From assembly GCF_038069655.2 (NCBI RefSeq), contig NZ_CP150951.2:3836868-3900867 (forward strand): a DNA stretch of 64,000 nt. The letters run 5' to 3'. Position 1 is the stretch's first letter; each line of letters begins with the position of its first letter. Below are positions 17,974 through 25,855 of this stretch, piece by piece. Under the pieces are notes generated by a model. It made no database searches and was not told where the DNA came from. It saw only the letters and a program-made list of their open reading frames with translations. The stretch comes from Yoonia sp. BS5-3. Its GTDB lineage: Bacteria > Pseudomonadota > Alphaproteobacteria > Rhodobacterales > Rhodobacteraceae. A program made the translations under genes and the position numbers.

Positions 17974-18014
17974 CCCCGGATTTTGCCGGGGCGACAGGTT
18001 TCCCCTTGCGGGGG
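17974..18014 (-). promoter_or_regulatory. Two hairpins in the rpsD leader
   Basis: On the minus strand the leader forms CCCCGG/CCGGGG (17974-17979 with 17986-17991) and CCCC/GGGG (18002-18005 with 18011-18014) stems. An AGGAGG-like run lies just after the first. They are candidates for an S4-binding autoregulatory structure, though this is inference. Confidence 0.4.
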
Positions 18015-18038
18015 CCACCAACACCAATGAATGCGGGG

Positions 18039-18066
18039 CTTATAGACGGGATTCCCAAGGTGTCAA
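18039..18066 (-). promoter_or_regulatory. rpsD: rpsD promoter, sigma-70 type
   Basis: On the minus strand TTGACA (18066-18061), a 16-bp spacer, then TATAAG (18044-18039). This is close to the housekeeping consensus and lies about 110 bp before the rpsD start. Confidence 0.75.
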
Positions 18067-18199
18067 CGGGGGATTGAACCGGGGGCAAAATGGAAAAAGC
18101 GGCATGTCGCAGGAATGTACATATTCTGTCTCATTGTGACCGCAGGTCAACGATATGTAGCGGTTGGGGCAGCAATTTGGACGGATTTTGGCCTTTGTG

Positions 18200-18622
18200 A
18201 TGAACATAATGTTAACGAGTGTGGCCGCCTTGTGGCTCGCTGTACATCTTAGCGTGAAGCGACGCTTCAATGCGCTGGCTGGCAGCCTGCCCGAGGCGTA
18301 TCAGGCCGCTTTCGCTGTCCCAACCCCGGACAGCGATCACCCACGTCTGATTGCGCTTGCCATCGACCTGCTGCGCAAGAAACATGCCTGCCACCCGTTC
18401 GACAGCCTGACCGCACAGGAACGGCGCATCGCGCTTTTTGCCTATGCTGCCGAAAAACTGCCGCTTTGGATGGTCAGATATAATGCCCTGACACTCAGCA
18501 GGGCAGACCGGCAACTGGTGCAAAGGCTCTGCGATATTCGGGTATCACGTCCGCAGCACAAACCGCAGCATTTCGGCGCGATCGAGGCTGAAAAGCAGCT
18601 GCGCCTCGCAGCCAAGACCTAA
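18200..18622 (+). CDS. Hypothetical protein with N-terminal membrane segment
   Basis: A 140-residue protein starting with a hydrophobic segment (about residues 3-18, MLTSVAALWLAVHL) followed by a soluble, charged domain. No family is recognised. The start is uncertain: ATG 18200 is chosen, but ATG 18209 and non-ATG starts at 18164 and 18197 are in frame. It is divergent from rpsD. Coding preference in this frame looks better than in the overlapping minus-strand frames, which is the main reason for calling it. Confidence 0.55.
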   Translation: MNIMLTSVAALWLAVHLSVKRRFNALAGSLPEAYQAAFAVPTPDSDHPRLIALAIDLLRKKHACHPFDSLTAQERRIALFAYAAEKLPLWMVRYNALTLSRADRQLVQRLCDIRVSRPQHKPQHFGAIEAEKQLRLAAKT

Positions 18623-18888
18623 GGGAGCAGCAGAATGCCGACCGTGCCAGAATGCCGGCCTGTCCGATGGCGTGCCAAGCCCCCGCAAATCAGCGGCTCT
18701 TTGCCAGTCGCAAATGATGGACCCCAAAAACCCGCAAAGTCCCCTCAAAGGCAACAATCCCTCAGCATAAACCCGCCATTGCGCCAGCAATCTGGCAGAT
18801 TTCCGCCCTCCCCACATTTGGCGGGATGGAAATCTTTTTTCGCTGCGCGAAATGGCAACAGTCCGATACCAAACTAGGAACGATAAAA

Positions 18889-19167
18889 ATGAAAATCCGC
18901 GTGAAACTGCCCTTGGCTCTGGCATGTGTCCTGACCACAACAACCCTCCAGGCCGCAGCGCAAGAATGCACCCAGGAAGAAATCTTCGAACGGACAACGG
19001 CCATCTCTGAGATCATGCTGGGCCTTGCAGCAAGCGATCCGGACAAGATGACAGAAATGTCGACCGCCTTGACAGTCGCCATGGACGAAGCGACCGCATC
19101 GGGCGATGTGACTGCGATCTGCGTGTCGCTGGACGAAATCCTGGCCGATGCGACACCTGAAAGCTAA
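18889..19167 (+). CDS. Small exported protein
   Basis: A 92-residue protein with a signal peptide (MKIRVKLPLALACVL, cleavage near AAA-QE at residue 25) and a small acidic mature part with two Cys residues, about 65 residues apart, that could form one disulfide. AGGAA lies 8 bases upstream of the chosen ATG. A longer frame from 18826 lacks a signal peptide and is rejected. No family is recognised. It probably works in the periplasm. The 266-bp gap before it shows no gene. Confidence 0.65.
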   Translation: MKIRVKLPLALACVLTTTTLQAAAQECTQEEIFERTTAISEIMLGLAASDPDKMTEMSTALTVAMDEATASGDVTAICVSLDEILADATPES

Positions 19168-19225
19168 GGCAGACTTGGCCCATCAAACATTATGCGCGTT
19201 GCGATGACGGGCAAAGCAGCCAAGC

Positions 19226-19930
19226 ATGACTGAGTGGATGGCACAATGGGGCGTTGCTGCGCGATATTTGCTGGCGCATCCTGGCGTGCTGGCCATCGCA
19301 CTGGGCATTGCACTGTTCAAATACTGGGTCATGTCGCGCGGCTTCCGCAGGATCGCACGCAATCAGGCAAAGGCGCAAGCCGCAGGCTGGACGCAAGGTG
19401 CCCAGGTCAAGCAGCAGCGGCATGAAACAGGCATCGGCACCGAGCAGACCCTGATCATGAAACCGCCGGGGCGGCTGATCACTGTTGGGCTCTGGACGCT
19501 GGTCTTTTTCGGCGGCGGCGCGGCCCTGCTCGGGCATGCCGTGCTGACAGATCCGTCTGCACGCAGCTTTGATAACCTGCTTGGCGCCGCGCTCTGCAGT
19601 GGCTTTGCGCTCTTGGCGCTCTTTCTTCTGGGGCAAGGCTTTACGCGGATCGTACTGACACAAGATAGCCTGACGCATCGGCGGCTGTTGCGGAAAACGC
19701 AGGTGTACCGATTAGACACGATCAACGGCGCGCGCTTCGCCGGCAAGGATCCATCGCAAGGGATCGTGCTGTCGTTCAATGACGGGCGTACACTGAAACT
19801 GCCTGCGATGCTGGCGGGCTATGCAGATGTGATGGCGCAAATCAAAGGCCGGCACCCCGACCTGACGCGCTTGCTGATGATCGGCCAAATGGTACACAAC
19901 AAACGATCTCGTAGCGCCGCGATGCGATAA
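19226..19930 (+). CDS. Membrane protein with PH-like C-terminal part
   Basis: A 234-residue inner-membrane protein with three hydrophobic segments (about residues 17-35, 84-104 and 116-136). A C-terminal soluble part follows, in which the pattern FTRIVLTQDSLTHRRLL / VYRLDTINGARF / GIVLSFNDGRTLKLP resembles a bacterial PH-like domain. No specific family or function is recognised. It follows the small exported protein by 58 bp and could be in one transcript with it. It may regulate or scaffold other envelope proteins, but nothing nearby shows this. Confidence 0.65.
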   Translation: MTEWMAQWGVAARYLLAHPGVLAIALGIALFKYWVMSRGFRRIARNQAKAQAAGWTQGAQVKQQRHETGIGTEQTLIMKPPGRLITVGLWTLVFFGGGAALLGHAVLTDPSARSFDNLLGAALCSGFALLALFLLGQGFTRIVLTQDSLTHRRLLRKTQVYRLDTINGARFAGKDPSQGIVLSFNDGRTLKLPAMLAGYADVMAQIKGRHPDLTRLLMIGQMVHNKRSRSAAMR

Positions 19931-20069
19931 GCACAGCAGCACGCGACTAAGGCCGATAAGGCAAGCAACTGTGATCAATGCGCCTATGGCGAAAGCCCGC
20001 CACAACATACAGCGCGCATGCAGCCAGTCCCCTGTTGCAGATGCCGTTGCTGCGTGACACACCGGCGCC

Positions 20070-20537
20070 ATGACCAATGACGCGCCCCCTGCCCGCACAT
20101 ATCATTTTGCCGCCGCCTTTGGCGCGGGGGCGCTGCTGACATTGATGGTGCTGTGCAACGGCACATTGGCCCAGTTTGGGTCCCTTTTCTTTGCATCCTG
20201 GGTGCCGCATCTGACGGGCACCGTGGCGGCTCTGCTGATTTTGCTGCTGCTCAGACCCAAACGGGCAGCCAAAGCGCGCCCGCCACTTTGGGCCTATCTG
20301 GGCGGGGTGTCGGGCGGGGTCACTGTGATGCTGACCTCGGCGACCATGAACACGGTCCTGGCGCTGTCGGGGACAATCGCGCTGGGGCTGGCTGGGCAGG
20401 TTGTATTCTCGCTGATCGCCGATATGCGCGGGCTCTTTGGGTTGCCACAGCGCACACCGCTGGGCCGCGATTATATGGCACTTGCGCTGATCCTGGCGGG
20501 CAGCCTGATCCTGATCTTTTTTGGGGGGCGGCCATGA
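20070..20537 (+). CDS. Small DMT transporter subunit, DUF606/YdcZ type (first)
   Basis: A 155-residue protein with about five transmembrane helices, matching one half of a DMT transporter (DUF606/YdcZ family). It overlaps the next gene by 4 bp (ATGA), and that gene is a second half of the same family, so the two probably form an antiparallel heterodimer in the inner membrane. The substrate is unknown. The first residues are polar, then the helices start near residue 12. Confidence 0.8.
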   Translation: MTNDAPPARTYHFAAAFGAGALLTLMVLCNGTLAQFGSLFFASWVPHLTGTVAALLILLLLRPKRAAKARPPLWAYLGGVSGGVTVMLTSATMNTVLALSGTIALGLAGQVVFSLIADMRGLFGLPQRTPLGRDYMALALILAGSLILIFFGGRP

Positions 20538-20959
20538 TCTGGTTTGCAAGCCTGGCCTTTCTGGCGGGCGTGCTTGTCTCGCTCAGCCGACAGATCAATG
20601 GACGGCTGGCACTGTCGACTTCGGCGATGGAAAGCGCGTTCTGGAACCATCTGGTGGGCCTTGGCTTTGTGACAGTCGCAGCGTTGCTTTTTGGCGGGCT
20701 GTTTGCAGGCACCCCAACCGCCGCACCATGGTGGGCCTATCTGGGTGGGCCGATTGGGGTGATCTTTATTGCGGCAGGCAGTTGGCTGATCGCGCGGATC
20801 GGGGCGGCACAAACAGCAATGTTGATCATCGCCGGGCAGATGATCTCAGGCGTGGTGCTGGACATCATCATGGGCGCGCCGGGGAACCCGTGGGCACGTT
20901 GTATGGGGGTGGCATTGATCCTGGCGGGCATGTGGGTCGGCCAAGGGCAAAAACGCTAG
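20534..20959 (+). CDS. Small DMT transporter subunit, DUF606/YdcZ type (second)
   Basis: A 141-residue, five-helix membrane protein, paralogous to its upstream partner. Shared features are an early Q-x-x-x-G helix (SRQINGRLA), a WWAYLGGPIGV segment against WAYLGGVSGGV in the partner, and a final LILAG helix. Start ATG 20534 overlaps the partner stop. A longer frame from 20153 is out of frame with the partner and Gly/Arg/His-rich, and is rejected. The pair most likely works as one exporter. Confidence 0.8.
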   Translation: MIWFASLAFLAGVLVSLSRQINGRLALSTSAMESAFWNHLVGLGFVTVAALLFGGLFAGTPTAAPWWAYLGGPIGVIFIAAGSWLIARIGAAQTAMLIIAGQMISGVVLDIIMGAPGNPWARCMGVALILAGMWVGQGQKR

Positions 20960-20967
20960 GCCCTTAT

Positions 20968-20993
20968 GTACAGGTTATGTACGCGTTCTGTAC
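20968..20993. repeat. Triple GTAC element, 11-bp period (copy 1)
   Basis: GTAC occurs at 20968, 20979 and 20990, each 11 bp from the next. The 7-bp spacers are AGGTTAT and GCGTTCT. It lies between the stop codons of two convergent genes. A second copy with the same spacing is at 37176-37201. The function is unknown; a protein-binding site is possible since every GTAC faces the same side of the helix. Confidence 0.6.
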
Positions 20994-21010
20994 GCGATAC
21001 ATATGGGCAT

Positions 21011-21742
21011 CTAGCTGTCTTCAAACACCCGAACGCGGGCATTCATGACATGAGTGCGCATCGCATCGCGGGCCTTGTCTTCATCTTGCGCCGCGATGGC
21101 ATCAAACACGGCATAATGTTCGGCCTGGACCTTTTGCATGCGGGCCTGCGTCTTAGAAAGGGACAGGCTGCGCGTCAAATTCATGCCCTTCAAAATATTC
21201 GACTTCATCGAATTGCGGGCCGCCGCGAAATACCCGTTATCCGAGGCCTCGCAGACCACAGCATGAAAGGCCTCATCCGCATCCACGCCCAATTCGCCCG
21301 ATTGAATACATCGGTCCAATTCCTGCAAAATATCTTTCAAACGCGTCAAATGGGTTTCATCCCGGCGGGCAGCGGCAAGATAGGCGGCCTCACCCTCAAT
21401 CGCGGCGCGAAATTCGAAGACGCGCTGGATATCCGCGATCGATCCAACGGGCGCGAAATCCAGCATCACGCCTTCGGGGCGGCGCTGCACGAATGACCCT
21501 GATCCCTGGCGGGACACAACAACCCCGTCGTCACGTAACTGCTTGAGAGCTCTACGTAAAATCGGGCGCGAGACCGACAGCTTTTGGCTGAGGACCTGTT
21601 CGGTTGGCAGCTTGGTGCCGACGGGAAAGTCGCCCTCAATGATCATCGACAAAACTTGCTCATAGGCGTGGTCCGAAAGGGACCGATCCTTGGCCGGTTC
21701 ATCGGCATATGTCGTGACCAGATAGCTGACTTGGTGGGGCAT
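21011..21742 (-). CDS. GntR/FadR-type transcriptional regulator
   Basis: A 243-residue regulator with an N-terminal GntR winged helix (YEQVLSMIIEGDFPVGTKLPTE, then LSQKLSVSRPILRRAL) and a C-terminal FCD domain (residues about 95-235) whose Asp/His residues usually bind a metal and a carboxylate ligand. It is divergent from the DctP-DctQ-DctM system and probably controls it; organic or sugar acids are typical ligands. I start at ATG 21742 (MPHQVSYL), because 20 further upstream residues in the frame are unlike the family. No strong ribosome-binding site is seen for either start. Confidence 0.88.
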   Translation of the reverse strand: MPHQVSYLVTTYADEPAKDRSLSDHAYEQVLSMIIEGDFPVGTKLPTEQVLSQKLSVSRPILRRALKQLRDDGVVVSRQGSGSFVQRRPEGVMLDFAPVGSIADIQRVFEFRAAIEGEAAYLAAARRDETHLTRLKDILQELDRCIQSGELGVDADEAFHAVVCEASDNGYFAAARNSMKSNILKGMNLTRSLSLSKTQARMQKVQAEHYAVFDAIAAQDEDKARDAMRTHVMNARVRVFEDS

Positions 21743-21926
21743 CGATCTGTTGGGCTCTTGGCTTTGGGCTACTGCATTTTGCACCCGCAAACCCGCCCCC
21801 AAATGCCCGGATATATCAATCAGGCAGGGACAAGCCGCGCGAAAGCTGAGGATGCGACAGGAAAATGCGATTTGTCAAATTCGAAAATTCATTCATTTAA
21901 AACAATACATTAGATCGAAATCACTG

Positions 21927-21962
21927 TTGGTACACAACGCCAATAGCATACTAGGATACCAA
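21927..21962. promoter_or_regulatory. Inverted TTGGTA/TACCAA half-sites in the TRAP promoter region
   Basis: The gap 21743-22078 is A+T-rich and carries TTGGTA (21927-21932) and TACCAA (21957-21962) as inverted half-sites 30 bp apart, plus two nearby TTTACAA repeats. FadR-type GntR proteins use GT/AC-cored half-sites of this kind. A role in control by the GntR protein next door is inference. Confidence 0.4.
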
Positions 21963-22078
21963 AAATCGTTTACAACTATTTACAAATATTTCCGAATCTG
22001 ACCAACCTAGCAAACGCTGAATCGCGCCGCCTGACACAACGCGTGGTTCACAATGGGAAGAATTCTGGGAGGAATCTT

Positions 22079-23071
22079 GTGTTTAGTATGAAAACCGTAA
22101 CCACCATTGCGTCCGGCGCAATCGCCGCCGCCGTTTTGATGAGCAGCGCTGCCACAGCGCAGACCGCATTGCGCGGCGCCAGCCTTTTTGATGAAGAGCA
22201 CGCCTATACCAAGACCCTGCGCGAATTTGAGCGTCTGGTGGGCGAAAAATATGATGGCGAGGTCAGCTTTGACATTAGCCTGAACGGCGAGCTGGGCGAT
22301 GAAAGTGATTTCGTCACTTTCCTGCAGCAGGGTGTGGCGATTGACTATGCGATCATGGCCCCGTCTAACATGGCGACCTTTGCGCCATCGATCCCGCTGA
22401 TGGATATGCCCTTCCTGTTCCGCGATCTGGAACATTGGGACACCGCCCTGTCCAGCGGCGTGATGGCGCCGCTTGAGGCTGAGCTGCTGGAAAAAGCCAA
22501 TATCCGTGTCATCGGCTATGCGGGCGGCGGTGTGCGTAACCTCGCCTCGGCTGAACCAATCGGCAACATGGATGAGCTGACCGGCCACAAAATGCGTGTG
22601 ATGGGCGCCCCTATTCAGGCACAAATCTTTGATGCGATCAACGCGGCCCCTTCTGCGATTGCCTATAACGAGGTTTATAACGCCATCCAGACCGGCGTGA
22701 TTGCAGGCTTTGAAAACGAAGCGGCCTCGATCCAGAACCTGAAGTTCTACGAAGTGGCCCCAAACATCACGCTGACACGTCACGCGATCACCGTGCGTCC
22801 TTTGGTGATGTCCGAAAGCACCTTCAGCGGACTTCCTGAGGATCTGCAAGCGGCGGTGCTTGAAGCGGGCGCAGAAGCAGGCGCATTCGGCCGCGAGCTG
22901 GAAAGCCGCCAGGATGGTGAAAAGCTGCAGGAAATGATCGATGCCGGTCAGATCCAGGTACAGGAATTCGACGGGCGCGCCCAGCTGCTTGACCTTGTTG
23001 TGCCTGTACAGGATGCCTACGCGGCAGAGCTTGGCGCAACTGATCTGCTCGAAGCGATCCGCGCGCAATAA
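22079..23071 (+). CDS. TRAP solute-binding protein, DctP type
   Basis: A 330-residue periplasmic binding protein of the TRAP DctP family. It has a signal peptide (AAAVLMSSAATAQT), the PFLFRD segment near residue 100 and the KMRVMG region near 175 whose Arg normally binds the carboxylate of the ligand. The likely start is GTG 22079, because GGGAGG lies 6 bases upstream. The ATG at 22088 is three codons inside. It is the first gene of a DctP-Q-M set, so it delivers a carboxylate or sugar acid to the membrane parts. The ligand cannot be told. Confidence 0.9.
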   Translation: MFSMKTVTTIASGAIAAAVLMSSAATAQTALRGASLFDEEHAYTKTLREFERLVGEKYDGEVSFDISLNGELGDESDFVTFLQQGVAIDYAIMAPSNMATFAPSIPLMDMPFLFRDLEHWDTALSSGVMAPLEAELLEKANIRVIGYAGGGVRNLASAEPIGNMDELTGHKMRVMGAPIQAQIFDAINAAPSAIAYNEVYNAIQTGVIAGFENEAASIQNLKFYEVAPNITLTRHAITVRPLVMSESTFSGLPEDLQAAVLEAGAEAGAFGRELESRQDGEKLQEMIDAGQIQVQEFDGRAQLLDLVVPVQDAYAAELGATDLLEAIRAQ

Positions 23072-23092
23072 TCCCAGCCCGCGCTCACTCAC

Positions 23093-23120
23093 CTACCGGC
23101 GCCGATTACGGTGCCGGTAG
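23093..23120 (+). terminator. Intra-operon hairpin after the DctP gene
   Basis: CTACCGGCGCC (23093-23103) pairs with GGTGCCGGTAG (23110-23120), one wobble, 6-base loop. It lies between binding-protein and permease genes. It probably limits read-through so that the receptor is made in excess. Confidence 0.6.
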
Positions 23121-23144
23121 CCTTGTTATTTAAGAAGAATCCCC

Positions 23145-23639
23145 ATGATCGGACGTTTTCTGGACACCCTTTGTAACGGGTTGCGGGTCTTGCTTGGCCT
23201 GCTGATTGCCGCTTTGGCCATCCCTGTCGGGATGCAGGTTTTGGCGCGTTACACCGGGATCATCCCGGTCTATCTATGGACCGAAGAACTGGCGACATTC
23301 ATCTTTGTCTGGGCCGTTATGGTCGGCGCGATGATCGCGGTTTGGGACGGGACGCATTTTGACGTCCGTGTGATCCCGGATGCCAAAAGCCCATTGCTGA
23401 AACTGCTGCAAGATGGATTCGTTCTAATCATGATCACGGGCTTTGCCCTGATCTTTGCCTGGTATGGGATCGAATATGCCGAGTTCGGGTCGATCCAGAA
23501 TTCTACCATGATGCGGGCCAATATGCTGGTCACACATATCACCGTGCCGATCGCCGGTGTGATGTGGACCCTTTTCGCCAGTTACCGCCTTTATGAGGCC
23601 GTCATGGCCTATCTGAACCGCGCAGGAGCCGCAGAATGA
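23145..23639 (+). CDS. TRAP transporter small permease, DctQ
   Basis: A 164-residue inner-membrane protein with four predicted helices, the DctQ subunit of a TRAP system. WTEELATFIFVWAVMVGA is the family's central segment. It works with the DctP receptor upstream and the DctM permease downstream, whose start overlaps its stop by 4 bp. Transport is driven by the sodium or proton gradient. The ligand is probably an organic acid. Confidence 0.9.
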   Translation: MIGRFLDTLCNGLRVLLGLLIAALAIPVGMQVLARYTGIIPVYLWTEELATFIFVWAVMVGAMIAVWDGTHFDVRVIPDAKSPLLKLLQDGFVLIMITGFALIFAWYGIEYAEFGSIQNSTMMRANMLVTHITVPIAGVMWTLFASYRLYEAVMAYLNRAGAAE

Positions 23640-24946
23640 TTGTTTCAACCGGCCTTGCCTGCGCCATCCTTGTGGGTGGGTTCATCCTTTTGGTGGCGAT
23701 GCGCGTACCCGTCGCCTTTGCATTGGCGATCTCCACCATCCCGATTGTGATGCTTGAGCTGCGCCTGACCCCCTTCATCGTCCTAGATCGGATGTTCCAA
23801 TCCTATAATTCGTTCATCTTGCTGGCGGTGCCGTTCTTTCTGCTTGCCGCCAATCTGATGAATTCGGGCAAGGTCACGGACAAGCTGATTGATCTGGCCC
23901 GTGTGCTAACGGGCTGGATGCCCGGCGGGCTGGGCCATGTGAATGTGGCGGTATCGATGCTGTTTGCCGGGATCTCTGGATCGTCTACGGCAGACGCGGC
24001 AGGTTGCGGCAAAATCCTGATCCCCGCGATGATCAAGGAAGGCTATGACCGCCGCTTTGCGATTGCAATCACCGCCTGCTCATCAGTGATGGGCGTGATT
24101 ATCCCGCCATCGATCCTGATGATCGTCTGGGGCGGAGTGATGCAAACATCTGTTGGCGCATTGTTCCTTGCCGGGGCAGTGCCTGGATTAATGATCGGGC
24201 TTGCGCTGATGGCCACGGTCTTTGGCTATGCCAAAATCTACAACTACCCGATCATCGGTGTGCCCAGCATGGCTGAGCTGTTTGCTGCATTCAAAGGGGC
24301 TTTTCTGGCGATGCTGACCCCGATCCTTGTGATCGGCGGCATTGTGGGCGGCATCGTGACCCCCACCGAAAGCGCCATTATCGCAGCAGGCTATTCGCTG
24401 ATCCTGGGGATGTTTGTCTACCGGACTGTCACGATCAAAGATCTGGGGCACATCTTTTATGATACCGGGCGGTTTGCATCGATTTCGCTTTTTGCGATCG
24501 GGTCGGCCTCGGCCTTTGGGTGGCTGTTGGCTTTCTACAATGTCCCGCAACTGGTTGTGGACACGATGACCAGCCTTGAATTTGGCCCCTTCGGCACCGC
24601 GCTGGTCATCGCCGGGCTGTTTTTGTTCTTCGGTCTTTTCATCGACGCGATCCCGACGATCATCATCCTGGGCACGGTTCTGTTGCCCGTGGCAACAGCT
24701 GCTGACATCCATCCGGTTGTTTTTGCCATTATCGGGATCGTTTCGCTGGCCTTTGGGCTGGTCACGCCGCCCTATGGGCTTTGTTTGCTGATCTCGGCGG
24801 CCATCGGGGGGATGAATGTGGTGCAGGTGATGCGCGAAGTGGCGATCATCCTGCTACCCATGCTGCTGATCCTGCTTTTGATCATCCTGTTTCCAGAGCT
24901 GGCGCTCTGGCTTCCCCGGACGATCATGCCGGACACCATAAACTAA
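23636..24946 (+). CDS. TRAP transporter large permease, DctM
   Basis: A 436-residue inner-membrane protein with about twelve helices, the DctM (IT superfamily) subunit. Marker segments are SGSSTADAAG near residue 115, IIPPSILMIVWG near 160 and LVTPPYGLCLL near 380. It is translationally coupled to DctQ (ATGA overlap). It carries out the ion-coupled transport step. The next gene, on the other strand, ends only 13 bp away and no terminator is seen in that gap. Confidence 0.94.
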   Translation: MIVSTGLACAILVGGFILLVAMRVPVAFALAISTIPIVMLELRLTPFIVLDRMFQSYNSFILLAVPFFLLAANLMNSGKVTDKLIDLARVLTGWMPGGLGHVNVAVSMLFAGISGSSTADAAGCGKILIPAMIKEGYDRRFAIAITACSSVMGVIIPPSILMIVWGGVMQTSVGALFLAGAVPGLMIGLALMATVFGYAKIYNYPIIGVPSMAELFAAFKGAFLAMLTPILVIGGIVGGIVTPTESAIIAAGYSLILGMFVYRTVTIKDLGHIFYDTGRFASISLFAIGSASAFGWLLAFYNVPQLVVDTMTSLEFGPFGTALVIAGLFLFFGLFIDAIPTIIILGTVLLPVATAADIHPVVFAIIGIVSLAFGLVTPPYGLCLLISAAIGGMNVVQVMREVAIILLPMLLILLLIILFPELALWLPRTIMPDTIN

Positions 24947-24959
24947 AGGGCCGTCGCCG

Positions 24960-25643
24960 CTAGACGACCTTGACGTGCAGCGCTCCAACGCCGGCGATGG
25001 ATGCCTCCATCTGGTCGCCGCGCGCCACCGCGTTCACACCGGCCGGCGTGCCCGCCATGATCACGTCCCCGGCTTGCAGCACAAAATACGCGGACAGATA
25101 GGCAATCATTTCGGGCACTTTCCAGATCATCTGGTTCAAATCACCCTCTTGGCGCAGCTCACCGTTGACGGTCAGCGCGATACGCCCCTGATCAGGATGC
25201 CCGATCTCAGACACCGGGCGCAGCGGACCAACGGGGCCCGAATGCTCAAAGGCTTTGCCGATCTCCCACGGGCGGCCCATCTTCTTGGCCGCACCCTGCA
25301 AATCGCGCCGGGTCATATCAAGCGCCACGCCGTAACCCCAGACATGGTCCAACGCATCCGAAAGCGGGATATCACTGCCGCCCTTGCCAAGCGCGACCAA
25401 AAGCTCAACCTCATGATGCACATCGGTGCTTCGTGGCGGATAAGGAAAAACGCCCGACGGATCGAGATTATCGGGGTTCTTTTGGAAAAAGAAAGGCGGC
25501 TCACGGTCCGGGTCATGGCCCATCTCAACCGCATGGGCGGCAAAATTGCGGCCAATGCAATAGACACGGCGGACCGGAAAATCGGACCCCGTACTTGTTG
25601 GGATCACAGGGACAATCGGGGCGGGGATGACATGGTTGGGCAT
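24960..25643 (-). CDS. Fumarylacetoacetate-hydrolase-family enzyme
   Basis: A 227-residue FAH-fold enzyme. The YCIGRNFAAHAVEMG entry, the metal-binding HHEVELLVALGKGG segment (E-x-E) near 80, and GDVIMAGTPAGVNAV near 200 are those of acylpyruvase/fumarylpyruvate hydrolase members. Such enzymes split C-C bonds in 2,4-dioxo acids using Mg2+. ATG 25643 is chosen for its AAAGGAG, 5 bases upstream. It lies next to the first TRAP system, convergent with it. A role in breaking down what the TRAP system imports is possible but not shown. Confidence 0.9.
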   Translation of the reverse strand: MPNHVIPAPIVPVIPTSTGSDFPVRRVYCIGRNFAAHAVEMGHDPDREPPFFFQKNPDNLDPSGVFPYPPRSTDVHHEVELLVALGKGGSDIPLSDALDHVWGYGVALDMTRRDLQGAAKKMGRPWEIGKAFEHSGPVGPLRPVSEIGHPDQGRIALTVNGELRQEGDLNQMIWKVPEMIAYLSAYFVLQAGDVIMAGTPAGVNAVARGDQMEASIAGVGALHVKVV

Positions 25644-25855
25644 GTGGCTCCTTTCGACCAAATGCTGGCCGGACGATGATAGTTAGTTCTCCAGAAAGCT
25701 GGTGGTTTATGTATGCAGAGCAAGCAAGGCTATCTACGAATCCAAGCCAATAAAGCAGGGCTCTATTCGGACACGGGTATAGCTTCACAATAGCCTATGT
25801 TTCTGCGTTTCCTATGTGTCCCGAACGTACGCTCTTGCAAAACCCGATGATTGCT

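Noticed and set aside
18545..18997. 150-codon minus-strand frame
   Set aside because: Overlaps two plus-strand genes with better features and has Cys/Arg-rich composition.
20968..20993. Reading the GTAC element as a LexA site
   Set aside because: The spacing matches GTTC-N7-GTTC but the core is GTAC and it is between gene 3' ends, not in a promoter. The real LexA box at 50524 is exact.
22007..23092. 361-codon minus-strand frame opposite the first DctP gene
   Set aside because: Antisense to a clear periplasmic receptor with a signal peptide; its own translation is His/Arg/Cys-rich.
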